The notes under the pieces: generated by a model
The model's database searches: none
The model's input: the letters and a program-made list of their open reading frames with translations, nothing else
Told to the model about the DNA's origin: nothing
In this document: positions 44,687-52,600 of the stretch, in pieces
Numbering within the stretch: position 1 is the first letter of the stretch
How the letters are laid out: each line of letters begins with the position of its first letter
Source of the DNA: Rubrivivax gelatinosus IL144
GTDB taxonomy: Bacteria > Pseudomonadota > Gammaproteobacteria > Burkholderiales > Burkholderiaceae_C
Assembly: GCF_000284255.1 (NCBI RefSeq)
Contig: NC_017075.1
Span: 620,001 to 684,000 of the forward strand
Length of the DNA stretch: 64,000 bases
Direction of reading: 5' to 3'
Position numbers and translations under genes: made by a program

Positions 44687-45141
44687 CGCAGCACACGCCC
44701 CCCGCGCTCGAGGTCCGCCCCGCGCGGCCCGAAGACCGCGCGCTGGTCGAGGCGATGATGGTCCCGTACCTGCGCGGCTTCGGCGCCGAGGCGCCGTATC
44801 CGGGGTTGGAGCGCTACGGGTCCGATGCGCGCTGCACGGCCTTGCTGCTCTGGCTGGACGGCGCCGCGGGCGGCTTCGCGCTGCTGGAGCAGGTGGACGC
44901 CGGGACCACCGAGCTGGTGGAGTTCTACGTCGCCGCCCAGCACCGTCACCAGGGCTGCGGGCGCCGTGCGGCCGAGGCGGTCTTCGCGCTGCGGCCGGGC
45001 CGCTGGCGTGTCGGCGTGCGGCAGGACAACGGCCCGGCGCTCGTCTTCTGGCGCGCGGTGCTGGCCGGCAAGCCGGGGCTCACAGTACGCGAACATGCGC
45101 GGCCGCCGGCGTGGATCTACGAGTTCGACGCCTCGTTCTAG
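44683..45141 (+). CDS. GNAT acetyltransferase
   Basis: 152 residues. RPARPEDRALVEAMMVPYLR at the start, ELVEFYVAAQHRHQGCGRRA as acetyl-CoA loop (Q-G-C-G) and VGVRQDNGPALVFWRAVL as the terminal signature. Substrate unknown. Coupled to the small membrane protein upstream by ATGA. Confidence 0.78.
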   Translation: MTQHTPPALEVRPARPEDRALVEAMMVPYLRGFGAEAPYPGLERYGSDARCTALLLWLDGAAGGFALLEQVDAGTTELVEFYVAAQHRHQGCGRRAAEAVFALRPGRWRVGVRQDNGPALVFWRAVLAGKPGLTVREHARPPAWIYEFDASF

Positions 45142-45154
45142 CCGGACTGCCACG

Positions 45155-45520
45155 ATGGAACTCCTCACCTCCGACCACTTCGTCCGGCTTGCCAACCCCG
45201 GCGTCGAGTCCTGGCAGCTGCTGTCCCCGCACAACTCCGCGTCGACGCGGCTGACGATCACGCGCGTCGTGCTCGCGCCCGGCGCCGAGCAGCCGCGCCA
45301 TGTCCACGCGGCGTCGGAGCAGGTCTGGGTGGCCGTCGCCGGCCAGGGCACGCTGCTGCTGGCCGACGGCGCCCTGGCGGGGTTCGCGGCGGGCCAGGTC
45401 GCACGCTTTGCCGATGGCGAGGTGCATGGCCTGCGCAACACGTGCGCCGAACCGTTCGTCTACCTGTCGGTCACCTCGCCGCCGCTCGATTTTTCCGATG
45501 CCTATCGCGAACGCGCCTGA
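45155..45520 (+). CDS. Cupin-domain protein
   Basis: 121 residues, one cupin fold. The first metal-ligand region is RHVHAASEQVWVAVAGQGTL (the usual HxHxxxExxxVxxG), and the second is VARFADGEVHGLRNTCAEPF. Metal-binding small cupin of unknown substrate. Lies 13 bp after the GNAT gene and 1 bp before the double-GNAT gene, so probably one transcript. Confidence 0.8.
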   Translation: MELLTSDHFVRLANPGVESWQLLSPHNSASTRLTITRVVLAPGAEQPRHVHAASEQVWVAVAGQGTLLLADGALAGFAAGQVARFADGEVHGLRNTCAEPFVYLSVTSPPLDFSDAYRERA

Positions 45521-45521
45521 G

Positions 45522-46487
45522 ATGAAGACGCTGCCCGAACCCTTGGCTCTCGACACCATCACGCTGCGCCCCGCCGTGCTCGCCGACGCCCCGGCCGTCT
45601 TCGACGCCCACCGCGACTCCGTGCTGCATCTCTGTGCCCGCGCCTACACGCCGGCGCAGATGGCCATCTGGTTCGACGGCCGCACGGCCGGCATCCACCA
45701 CCCGGCGATCGAGGCCGGCCAGATGACGCTGGCCGAGCGCGACGGCCGTGTGCTCGGCTTCTGCGCCGCGGTGCCCGGCGAGGTGACGCTGCTCTTCGTG
45801 CGCCCCGAGGCCGCCGGCAGCGGCCTGGGCAGCCGCCTGCTGCACGTCGCCGTGGCGCATGCGCGGCGCGGCCACGACGGGCCGGTGACGGTGGTCGCGA
45901 CGCGCAACTCGCAGCGCTTCTACGAGCGCCACGGTTTCGCGGCCGTCGAGCACAGCTTCTTCGTGCGCGGCGCCTCCGACACACGCTTCGAGGTCGTCGT
46001 CATGCGCGGCGCGCCGCCGGCCGCGCAGATCGTGCCGCTGGCCGAACGGCCCGATCTGGTGCCGCTGATCCGCGGCTGGTTCGAGGCCGAGTGGCCCGCC
46101 TGGTACGGCCCCGGCGGCCCCGGCAACGCGCTGCACGACCTGCAGGCTTACGCGCAGCACGACGCGCTGCCGCTGGGCCTGGTGGCACGGCTGGACAACC
46201 ATCCCTGCGGCTTCATGGCGCTCAAGCGCGAGGGGCTCGCATCGCTGCCGCATCTCGGCCCCTGGGTCGGCGCCGCGCTCGTGCTGCCGGGGCTGCGCCG
46301 CCTGGGCATCGGCCGCGCGCTGCTGCTCGAGCTGGAGCGCCGCGCCGCGGCGCTGGGCGAGACGCGTCTGTACTGCGCTACCGCCACGGCCGCCTCGCTG
46401 CTGGAGCGCTGCGGCTGGCGCCGGCTGGAGCGCGTCGAGCATGGTGGCCAGACGCTGGCGCTGTACGACAAGCCGCTCGGCGGCTGA
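45522..46487 (+). CDS. Tandem GNAT acetyltransferase (two domains)
   Basis: 321 residues with two complete GNAT domains. The first (about 10-160) carries VTLLFVRPEAAGSGLGSRLL and ATRNSQRFYERHGFAAVEHS; the second (about 165-321) carries AALVLPGLRRLGIGRALLLE and YCATATAASLLERCGWRRLE. Fused GNATs occur in mycothiol and other acetyltransferases but the substrate is unknown here. Start ATG 45522 is 1 bp after the cupin stop. Confidence 0.83.
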   Translation: MKTLPEPLALDTITLRPAVLADAPAVFDAHRDSVLHLCARAYTPAQMAIWFDGRTAGIHHPAIEAGQMTLAERDGRVLGFCAAVPGEVTLLFVRPEAAGSGLGSRLLHVAVAHARRGHDGPVTVVATRNSQRFYERHGFAAVEHSFFVRGASDTRFEVVVMRGAPPAAQIVPLAERPDLVPLIRGWFEAEWPAWYGPGGPGNALHDLQAYAQHDALPLGLVARLDNHPCGFMALKREGLASLPHLGPWVGAALVLPGLRRLGIGRALLLELERRAAALGETRLYCATATAASLLERCGWRRLERVEHGGQTLALYDKPLGG

Positions 46488-46566
46488 TCCCCCGGTCGCG
46501 CGCCCGGCGCTTCCGCGGCGCCGGCCGTCCCGCTAGGCTGCAGGCCGACTCCGCCGGAGCGCCACG

Positions 46567-47121
46567 ATGCCGTGCAACCGACTGCCCGAACAGCTCGAGA
46601 CCGAGCGCCTGCTGATCCGCGTGCCCCGCCGGGGCGACGGGCCGGTGTTCAACGAAGCCGTGCTCGAGTCGCTGCCGCTGCTCGCGCCCTGGCTGGGCTG
46701 GGTGACGCCGCCGCCGACGCTGGAGCAGTCCGAGGCCAGTTGCCGTCGCTTCCACGCGCGCTGGCTGCTCGACGAGAGCCTGGTGGTCTTCTTCTTCCTG
46801 AAGGACTCGGGCCGCCTGGTCGGCGGCAGCGGCCTGCACGACGCCGACTGGACGCTGCGCCGCTTCGAGATCGGCTATTGGTGCCGCGCGGGCCACGAGG
46901 GCCAGGGCCTGATGACCGAAGGCGTGCGCGCGCTGGCCGAACACGCGCTCGGCGAGCTCGGCGCCAACCGCGTCTTCATCACCTGCGACGAACGCAACGT
47001 GCGCAGCTGGAAGCTGGCCGAGCGCGCCGGCTTCCGCCACGAAGGCACGCTGGTCAACGAACGGCTGGACCTGCAGGGGCGCTTGCGCACGACGAGGGTC
47101 TACGCGCGCACGCCGGCCTAG
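46567..47121 (+). CDS. GNAT acetyltransferase, RimJ/RimL type
   Basis: 184 residues. LETERLLIRVPRRGDGPVFN at the start is the RimJ/RimL opening, followed by FEIGYWCRAGHEGQGLMTEG as acetyl-CoA loop and VRSWKLAERAGFRHEGTLVN. It may acetylate a ribosomal protein or a small amine. Single gene 79 bp after the double-GNAT gene. Confidence 0.85.
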   Translation: MPCNRLPEQLETERLLIRVPRRGDGPVFNEAVLESLPLLAPWLGWVTPPPTLEQSEASCRRFHARWLLDESLVVFFFLKDSGRLVGGSGLHDADWTLRRFEIGYWCRAGHEGQGLMTEGVRALAEHALGELGANRVFITCDERNVRSWKLAERAGFRHEGTLVNERLDLQGRLRTTRVYARTPA

Positions 47122-47297
47122 CATCGGCAGGCTCACCCGCGCAGGGGAGGCTCGGCGGCGCCGGCGGACGGTGGGGGGGCGGCGGCGCCTAAGCTGCGGG
47201 CCCATGCCGGCCGCCGTCGCCGGCCGGAGTGCGAGGGCCCGGACGCGGCCCCGCCAGCAAGAACTCGAACGGCCGCCGTGTCGGCCAGGGGGAATGA

Positions 47298-47738
47298 ATG
47301 CTGTCGAAGAAGATCCTGCCGTGGCTGGGGGCCGCGGCCGTGGCCGGTTGTGCGTCGACCGGGGAGCCGCCGTACGCGGAGATCACCGTGGACCGCGTGC
47401 AGCGTGCCGATCCGCAGGAGGAGGCCGTCACGTTCGTCCTCCTCGACGGCGAGCGCGTCCTCTTGAACAAGGACACGCTGACGACGCCGCCGGGCGTGCA
47501 CATCCTGCTCGTGGAGTCGAAGCGGCGCGGGGGGCCGGCGAACCGCAAGCCGATGAGCCTGTACCTGAACACGCTGCCCTGCCGGCGCTACGTGGTGGCG
47601 GCTCGGCACGAGAGCATGACGGCGGTCCTGCCCTGGCAGCCGGAGGTCAAGCGCATCGAGACGATCCCGGAATGCCAGACTGCGCCGTCGCCCGGCGCGC
47701 CGCCGGCCGCGCCCGCCGCATCCGCAGCCGGCGGGTGA
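47298..47738 (+). CDS. Putative lipoprotein
   Basis: 146 residues with a lipobox (AAAVAGC, Cys18), so exported and lipid-anchored. The mature part has VTFVLLDGERVLLNKDTLTT and PPGVHILLVESKRRGGPANR; it ends in an Ala/Pro-rich tail. No family recognised. Start ATG 47298. Confidence 0.6.
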   Translation: MLSKKILPWLGAAAVAGCASTGEPPYAEITVDRVQRADPQEEAVTFVLLDGERVLLNKDTLTTPPGVHILLVESKRRGGPANRKPMSLYLNTLPCRRYVVAARHESMTAVLPWQPEVKRIETIPECQTAPSPGAPPAAPAASAAGG

Positions 47739-47771
47739 GCTGCCGCCCCGTCATCTTGAGCGAGGCATGAC

Positions 47772-48170
47772 ATGTTCTCCCACGTCTTCCTCGGCACCGC
47801 CGACTTCGAACGGGCGCTCGCCTTCTACGAGCCGCTGATGGCCGTGCTCGGTCTGGAGCGGCGCTTCGTCGAACACGAACGCCCCTGGGCCGGGTGGCAG
47901 GCGCCGGGTGTCGCGCGGCCGCTGTTCCTGCTCGGCCGGCCCTACGACGGCCAGCCGCACGCGCCGGGCAACGGGCAGATGGTGGCTTTCCTCGCCGCCG
48001 ACCGGGCGACGGTGGACCGGGCGCACGCCGTCGCGCTGGCGCACGGCGGGAGCTGCGAAGGGCCGCCGGGGCTGCGGCCCGAGTACCACGCGCACTACTG
48101 GGGCGCCTACTTCCGCGACCCCGACGGCAACAAGCTCTGCGTGGCCTGCCACGCGCCGCCGGCGCCCTGA
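47772..48170 (+). CDS. Glyoxalase/VOC family protein
   Basis: 132 residues, one VOC module. MFSHVFLGTADFERALAFYE at the start (His4 a likely metal ligand), VAFLAADRATVDRAHAVALA in the middle, and the terminal YFRDPDGNKLCV motif. Substrate unknown; such proteins include fosfomycin-resistance-like and lactoylglutathione lyase-like enzymes. Convergent with the enoyl-CoA hydratase gene. Confidence 0.82.
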   Translation: MFSHVFLGTADFERALAFYEPLMAVLGLERRFVEHERPWAGWQAPGVARPLFLLGRPYDGQPHAPGNGQMVAFLAADRATVDRAHAVALAHGGSCEGPPGLRPEYHAHYWGAYFRDPDGNKLCVACHAPPAP

Positions 48171-48177
48171 GGCTGCC

Positions 48178-48960
48178 TCAGGCGCCGCGTTTGCGCGTCT
48201 TGAAGCGTTCCACCGCGTCCCAGTGGTCCGGGTGCACCCAGGCGTGCACGAAGTGGCGCTGCTCGATCTCGCGCCGCTCGCGGTAGGACTCGCCGCGGCG
48301 CAGCGCACGCGTCTGCTCGACGGCGCCGACCAGCGCGGCGCGCGTCTGGCGCAGGATCGGGGCGATGAACTCGTCGACCGCCGCCGGCATCGCCGCGGCG
48401 TCGGGCACGACGAGGTCGGCCAGGCCCCAGGCCAGCGCGGTCTGCGCCGGCACCAGCTCGCAGCGCGCCATCATGCGCAGCGCGCGTGCCGGGCCGACCA
48501 GCGAGGCCAGGTCGGGGCCGCCGCCCCAGGCCGAGGTGATGGCCAGCTTGCCGTGGATGAAACCGATGTGCGTGCCTTCGCGCATCAGGCGGAAGTCGCA
48601 GGCCACGGCCAGCTCGCTGCCGCCGCCGATGGCGTCGCCGTTGAGCACCGCGACCACCGGCACCGGGCAGTCGCGCACCGTGTCCAGCACCGTGCGGCCG
48701 CGGTCGGACATCAGCCGCGCTTCGTCGTCGCTGCGCACCGACTCGAGTTCGTGCACGTCGCCGCCGGCGGCGAAATAACGTTCACCGGCACCGGTGACGA
48801 GCACGCAGCGCAGCGCGGGGTCGTGGGCGTGGCGCAGCAGCGCTTCGCGCAGCGCGGTGAGCACCGCCATCGACAAGGGGTTGTGGCGCTCCGGCCGGTC
48901 GACGGTCAGGCGCAGGATCGCGCCGTCGCGCTCGACACGCAGCGGGGAGGGTTCGGCCAT
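48178..48960 (-). CDS. Enoyl-CoA hydratase/isomerase
   Basis: 260-residue crotonase. The oxyanion-hole stretches are GAGERYFAAGGDVHELESV and AVLNGDAIGGGSELAVACDF, with FIHGKLAITSAWGGGPDLAS. Typical crotonase length. Glutamate residues of the true hydratase are not all clear, so it may be an isomerase or another crotonase. Start ATG 48960. Nearest relative in the window is fadD, far away. Confidence 0.83.
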   Translation of the reverse strand: MAEPSPLRVERDGAILRLTVDRPERHNPLSMAVLTALREALLRHAHDPALRCVLVTGAGERYFAAGGDVHELESVRSDDEARLMSDRGRTVLDTVRDCPVPVVAVLNGDAIGGGSELAVACDFRLMREGTHIGFIHGKLAITSAWGGGPDLASLVGPARALRMMARCELVPAQTALAWGLADLVVPDAAAMPAAVDEFIAPILRQTRAALVGAVEQTRALRRGESYRERREIEQRHFVHAWVHPDHWDAVERFKTRKRGA

Positions 48961-49035
48961 CGTGAGGGTTCTCCGGGGTGACGGCCGTCCGCACGACGGC
49001 CGGGAGCCGGGATTGTCCTCCCGCGGCCGGCGGGC

Positions 49036-49323
49036 TCAGCCGGCGAACGTGATCGCCGCCTGGTAGGCGCCCAGCAGCACGGCGCTGACGGCCAGGTTGG
49101 CCAGCAGGTGGCGCTCGCCCTGGCCGACGTGGATGCCGACACGCGCGCTCAGCGCGCCCCACAGCGCGACGACCAGCAGCGCGCCGGCGTCGGCCCGCTC
49201 CATCGCCATGCCGGTGGCGTGGGCCAGGCCGACGAGCAGCAGCCACAGCCCGCTGCCCATCACGGCGGCGGCGGTCACTTCGTCGAAGCTGGGCTTGCGC
49301 AGGGGGATGCCGATGAACTTCAT
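49036..49323 (-). CDS. Small membrane protein behind FNR-like site
   Basis: 95 residues with about two or three hydrophobic segments (AVMGSGLWLLLVGLAHATGM, ALLVVALWGALSARVGIHVG, LANLAVSAVLLGAYQAAITF). No family recognised. The only TTGA-N6-TCAA box in this region is centred 68 bp upstream of its start, so oxygen-limited expression is plausible. Confidence 0.5.
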   Translation of the reverse strand: MKFIGIPLRKPSFDEVTAAAVMGSGLWLLLVGLAHATGMAMERADAGALLVVALWGALSARVGIHVGQGERHLLANLAVSAVLLGAYQAAITFAG

Positions 49324-49384
49324 GGGAACGCCGCGGCCGAATCGATGAAACCGTCAGCGTAGCGGCCCTGCAGCGCGGCGAGGC

Positions 49385-49398
49385 TTGAAATAGGTCAA
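49385..49398 (-). promoter_or_regulatory. FNR/Dnr-type box
   Basis: TTGAAATAGGTCAA, the TTGA-N6-TCAA arrangement, with the extended dyad CTTGA-N6-TCAAG. It lies between the MBL hydrolase stop and the start of the small membrane protein on the minus strand, in a position to activate the latter. Confidence 0.55.
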
Positions 49399-49421
49399 GC
49401 TCGGCCGCGCTGTTCTCCGGC

Positions 49422-50060
49422 TCAGGTGCCGCGCAGGTAGGGGTTGTGGCGGCGTTCGTCGCCGAACGTGCTCTCCGGCCCGTGGCCGGGCACGAAGACG
49501 GTGTCCTCGCCCATCGGCCACAGGCGCTGGACAATGCTGTCGATCAGCGTCTGGTGGTCGCCGCCGGGGAAGTCGGTGCGGCCGATGCTGCCGGCGAACA
49601 GCACGTCGCCGACGAAGGCACGTTTGGCTTCGGCGTTGTGGAAGACGACGTGCCCCGGCGTGTGGCCCGGGCAGTGGCGCACCGCCAGCGTCGTGCGGCC
49701 GACGGCGACGGTGTCGCCGTCCTTCAGCCAGCGCACCGGCATGAAGGGCTCGGCCTGCGGGAAGCCGAACATCGCCGCCTGCTGCACGAGGCCGTCGATC
49801 CAGAACTTGTCGCCTTCGTGCGGGCCGACGATGGGCAGCGCCAGTTCGCGCGCCAGGCGGCCGGCGCCGCCGGCATGGTCGATGTGGGCGTGCGTCAGCA
49901 GGATCAGCCGCGGCGCGACGTCGAGTTCCTCGATCGCCGCCAGGATGCGCGGCACGTCGCCGCCCGGGTCCAGCACCGCGGCTTCGCGCGTCTCGTCGCA
50001 CCAGAGGATGCTGCAGTTCTGCTGGAAGGGCGTGACGGGGACGGTTCGGTACTGGAGCAT
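49422..50060 (-). CDS. Metallo-beta-lactamase-fold hydrolase (glyoxalase II-like)
   Basis: 212 residues. The metal motif LLTHAHIDHAGG (HxHxDH) lies near residue 59, with later ligands in RHCPGHTPGHVVFH, FVGDVLFAGSIGRTDFPGGD and VFVPGHGPESTFG. Length fits YcbL-type or glyoxalase II-like thiol-ester hydrolases. Start ATG 50060 gives MLQYRTVPV; a longer start 45 bp upstream is less likely. Hydrolyses S-acyl glutathione-like or related substrates, by family inference. Confidence 0.87.
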   Translation of the reverse strand: MLQYRTVPVTPFQQNCSILWCDETREAAVLDPGGDVPRILAAIEELDVAPRLILLTHAHIDHAGGAGRLARELALPIVGPHEGDKFWIDGLVQQAAMFGFPQAEPFMPVRWLKDGDTVAVGRTTLAVRHCPGHTPGHVVFHNAEAKRAFVGDVLFAGSIGRTDFPGGDHQTLIDSIVQRLWPMGEDTVFVPGHGPESTFGDERRHNPYLRGT

Positions 50061-50170
50061 CGTGACGAGAGATCGGTTCGAGGCGGCATCTTGCCATCGG
50101 TGCACCGCCGCCAGACCCTGCGGTCTCTCGCCCCGGCCCCTCCTGCGACGTACATTCCGCCTCTGCGTTG

Positions 50171-50189
50171 ATACCGTGGCCGGTATATT
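50171..50189 (+). promoter_or_regulatory. Dyad overlapping possible -10 before rhodanese gene
   Basis: ATACCG-tggc-CGGTAT, a perfect 6-bp inverted repeat, followed directly by TATATT that could be the -10. It is about 35-50 bp before ATG 50223. An operator role is only suggested by position. Confidence 0.35.
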
Positions 50190-50222
50190 CGGCGGCTATC
50201 CCCCGTTGCCGGAGACGCCCCG

Positions 50223-50603
50223 ATGAAGACCGCCCACGACCTCGTCGTCGCCGCCAAGGCGCGCATCCGCGAGGTCTCGCCGGATGAAGCCGAAGCCGCG
50301 ATCGCGAAGGCCGACGTGCTGCTCGACGTGCGCGAGGCCGAGGAGTTCGCGGCCGGCCATCTGCCCGGGGCGCTGCACGTCTCGCGCGGCCTGCTGGAGT
50401 TCAAGCTCGGCGGCACGCCGGCGCTGGCCGACCGTGGCCTGAAGGTGGTGCTGTACTGCAAGAGCAGCGGCCGCGCCGCGCTGGCCGCGGTGGCGATGCA
50501 GGAGATGGGCTATACCGACGTCGTCTCGATCGCCGGCGGCTACGACGCCTGGCTGGCCGCCGGCAAGCCGGTCGTGCGGCCCGAGGCGCCGGCCTTCGAC
50601 TGA
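50223..50603 (+). CDS. Rhodanese-like sulfurtransferase
   Basis: 126 residues, one rhodanese domain. LLDVREAEEFAAGHLPGALH is the substrate-side motif and VLYCKSSGRAA carries the active-site cysteine. It transfers sulfur, e.g. from thiosulfate or persulfide to cyanide or thiols. No signal peptide. One base separates its stop from the convergent YeiH gene. Confidence 0.88.
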   Translation: MKTAHDLVVAAKARIREVSPDEAEAAIAKADVLLDVREAEEFAAGHLPGALHVSRGLLEFKLGGTPALADRGLKVVLYCKSSGRAALAAVAMQEMGYTDVVSIAGGYDAWLAAGKPVVRPEAPAFD

Positions 50604-51644
50604 TCAGCCGGCCAGCGCCGGCACGCCGACGTTGATCGCCAGCCCGCCGACGGCCAGCCAGACCAGCAGCAGCGCCGCCAGCGCCAGCGGCCGCGCGCCG
50701 GCTCGGCGCAGCGCCGAGACGTGCGTCGTCAGCCCCAGCGCGGCCATCGCCATCGCCAGCAGCGCGCCGTCGATCGCCAGCAGCGTGTCGACCAGCGCCG
50801 GCGGCAGCGCCAGCCACGGGTGCAGCAGCACGACGGCGACGAAACCCAGCGCGAACCACGGCACGGTGATGCGGCGCGCGCCGCCGGCGTCGTCGGCATC
50901 GCCGCGTGCGTCCCAGGCCGAGAGCAGCAGCAGGAAGGGCGCGAGCAGCATCACACGCGCCAGCTTGGCCACCACCGCAGCGTCGGCCGCGCTCTCGCCC
51001 AGCGGGCGCGCCGCGGCGACGACCTGCGCCACCTCGTGCAGCGTCGAGCCGACATAAAGCCCGAAACGCGAAGCCTCCAGCCCGAGCAGCGGATAGGCCA
51101 GCGGGTAGGCGAACATCGCCAGCGTGCCGAAGACGACGACGGTGGAGACCGCCACCGCCACCTCGTCGGCGCGGCCGCGCACCACCGGCGCGCAGGCCAT
51201 CACCGCGGCAGCGCCGCAGATCGAGCTGCCGGCGCCGATCAGCACCGTCGTGCGGTGGTCCAGGCCGAAGACGCGCCGGCCCAGCGCATAGGCCAGCGCG
51301 AAGGTCGTGCCGACCATCAGCAGGTCGATGACGAGGCCGGTGGCGCCCAGCGCACCCAGGTCCGCCAGCCCCAGCCGCAGCCCGTAGAGCACGATGCCAA
51401 GGCGCAGCAGGCGCTGCTTGGCGAACTCGATGCCCGGCCCGGCGGCCGCCCTGCGTGCCGCCGGCGCGTGGCCGACGGCGATGCCGAGCATGATGGCCAG
51501 CGTCAACGCACCCAGGCCGTGGGCCGCGAAGCCCGGCAGGCCGGCCGCCGCCGTGGCCGCCGCGGCGATGGCGCCGGCCAGCGCCAGCCCGGGCAGCAGC
51601 CGGCGCATCGAAGCCAGGAGGAGGGAAGGGGACACGGCGCGCAT
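50604..51644 (-). CDS. YeiH family (UPF0324) membrane protein, putative sulfate/sulfite exporter
   Basis: 346 residues, about 10 hydrophobic segments (LGALTLAIMLGIAVGHAPAA, DLLMVGTTFALAYALGRRVF, VLIGAGSSICGAAAVMACAP, LYVGSTLHEVAQVVAA). The GSSICGAAAV and GSTLHEVAQV blocks are the family signature. Transport of sulfur oxyanions is suggested for the family but poorly proven. Divergent from a LysR gene, matching the YeiH-YeiE arrangement of E. coli. Confidence 0.85.
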   Translation of the reverse strand: MRAVSPSLLLASMRRLLPGLALAGAIAAAATAAAGLPGFAAHGLGALTLAIMLGIAVGHAPAARRAAAGPGIEFAKQRLLRLGIVLYGLRLGLADLGALGATGLVIDLLMVGTTFALAYALGRRVFGLDHRTTVLIGAGSSICGAAAVMACAPVVRGRADEVAVAVSTVVVFGTLAMFAYPLAYPLLGLEASRFGLYVGSTLHEVAQVVAAARPLGESAADAAVVAKLARVMLLAPFLLLLSAWDARGDADDAGGARRITVPWFALGFVAVVLLHPWLALPPALVDTLLAIDGALLAMAMAALGLTTHVSALRRAGARPLALAALLLVWLAVGGLAINVGVPALAG

Positions 51645-51688
51645 CGTGCGCTGCGCCGCGTTATTAGAAAAACGAGTTATATGCGTAT

Positions 51689-51717
51689 GATCGATCGACC
51701 CAGTAACTCGATCGATC
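51689..51717. promoter_or_regulatory. 10-bp inverted repeat in yeiH-lysR gap
   Basis: GATCGATCGA (51689-51698) and TCGATCGATC (51708-51717), perfect arms around 9 bp, immediately before the LysR start. Likely a LysR operator for autoregulation and yeiH control, or a 5' hairpin in the lysR transcript. It sits in the only AT-rich stretch of this area. Confidence 0.5.
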
Positions 51718-51718
51718 C

Positions 51719-52600
51719 ATGCGTTTCACGCTGCGCCAGCTGGAAGTGCTGCTCGCGGTGGCCGATTGCGGCAGCACCGCGGCGGCCGGCGAGCGTGTGG
51801 CCTTGTCGCAGTCGGCCACCAGCGCCGCGCTGGGCGAGCTGGAGTCGCTGCTCGGCGCCCGGCTCTTCGACCGTGTCGGCCGCCGGCTGCTGCTCAACGA
51901 ACGCGGCCGCGCCGTGCTGCCCGAGCTGCGCGAGGCGCTGGACCGTCTGCGCCGGCTGGAACGCCAGTTCACCGGCGGCGAGGCCGAGCCGCCGCTGGCG
52001 CTGCGCCTGGGCGCCAGCCGCACCGTCGGCAACTACCTCGTGCCGCCGCTCTTGGCGCGGCTGCTGCGCCAGCGGCCCGACGCGCAGATCGAGCTGCACA
52101 TCGACAACACACGCGCCATCGCCGCCGCCGCGGCGCGGCTGGAACTCGACGTCGCGCTGGTCGAAGGCCATTGCAGCGAACCCGAGCTCGCCGTCGAGCG
52201 CTGGTCCGAGGACCGGCTGCTGCTCGTCGCCGCCGCCGACGACCAGCTGGCCGCCCCCGGCCGGCGGCTGGACTGTGCCGAGCTGCGCGACGCACGCTGG
52301 CTGCTGCGCGAGCCGGGCTCGGGCACGCGCGAAGCCGTCGAGCAGGCGCTGCTGCCGCGGCTGGACCACTTCTCGCGCACGCTGCAGTTCGACAGCAACG
52401 AAGCGCTGCTGCAGGGCGTGGCCGCCGGTCTCGGCGTCAGCTGCCTGAGCGCCTGGGTCGTCGCCGACGCGCTGGCGCTGGGTCGCATCCGGCTGCTGGA
52501 CTGCGGGCTGCCGGCCATCGTGCGGCCGCTGTACCTGGTGCACCACCGGGCGCGCACGCTGTCGCCGGGGCTGCGCGAACAGCTCGCGCCGCCGGCCTGA
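51719..52600 (+). CDS. LysR-family regulator (YeiE-like)
   Basis: 293 residues. Helix-turn-helix LEVLLAVADCGSTAAAGERV, then SQSATSAALGELESLLGARL and FDRVGRRLLLNERG; effector domain follows (LALRLGASRTVGNYLVPPLL). Divergent from the YeiH gene, so it probably controls that gene. In E. coli YeiE responds to sulfite. Start ATG 51719. Confidence 0.88.
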   Translation: MRFTLRQLEVLLAVADCGSTAAAGERVALSQSATSAALGELESLLGARLFDRVGRRLLLNERGRAVLPELREALDRLRRLERQFTGGEAEPPLALRLGASRTVGNYLVPPLLARLLRQRPDAQIELHIDNTRAIAAAAARLELDVALVEGHCSEPELAVERWSEDRLLLVAAADDQLAAPGRRLDCAELRDARWLLREPGSGTREAVEQALLPRLDHFSRTLQFDSNEALLQGVAAGLGVSCLSAWVVADALALGRIRLLDCGLPAIVRPLYLVHHRARTLSPGLREQLAPPA

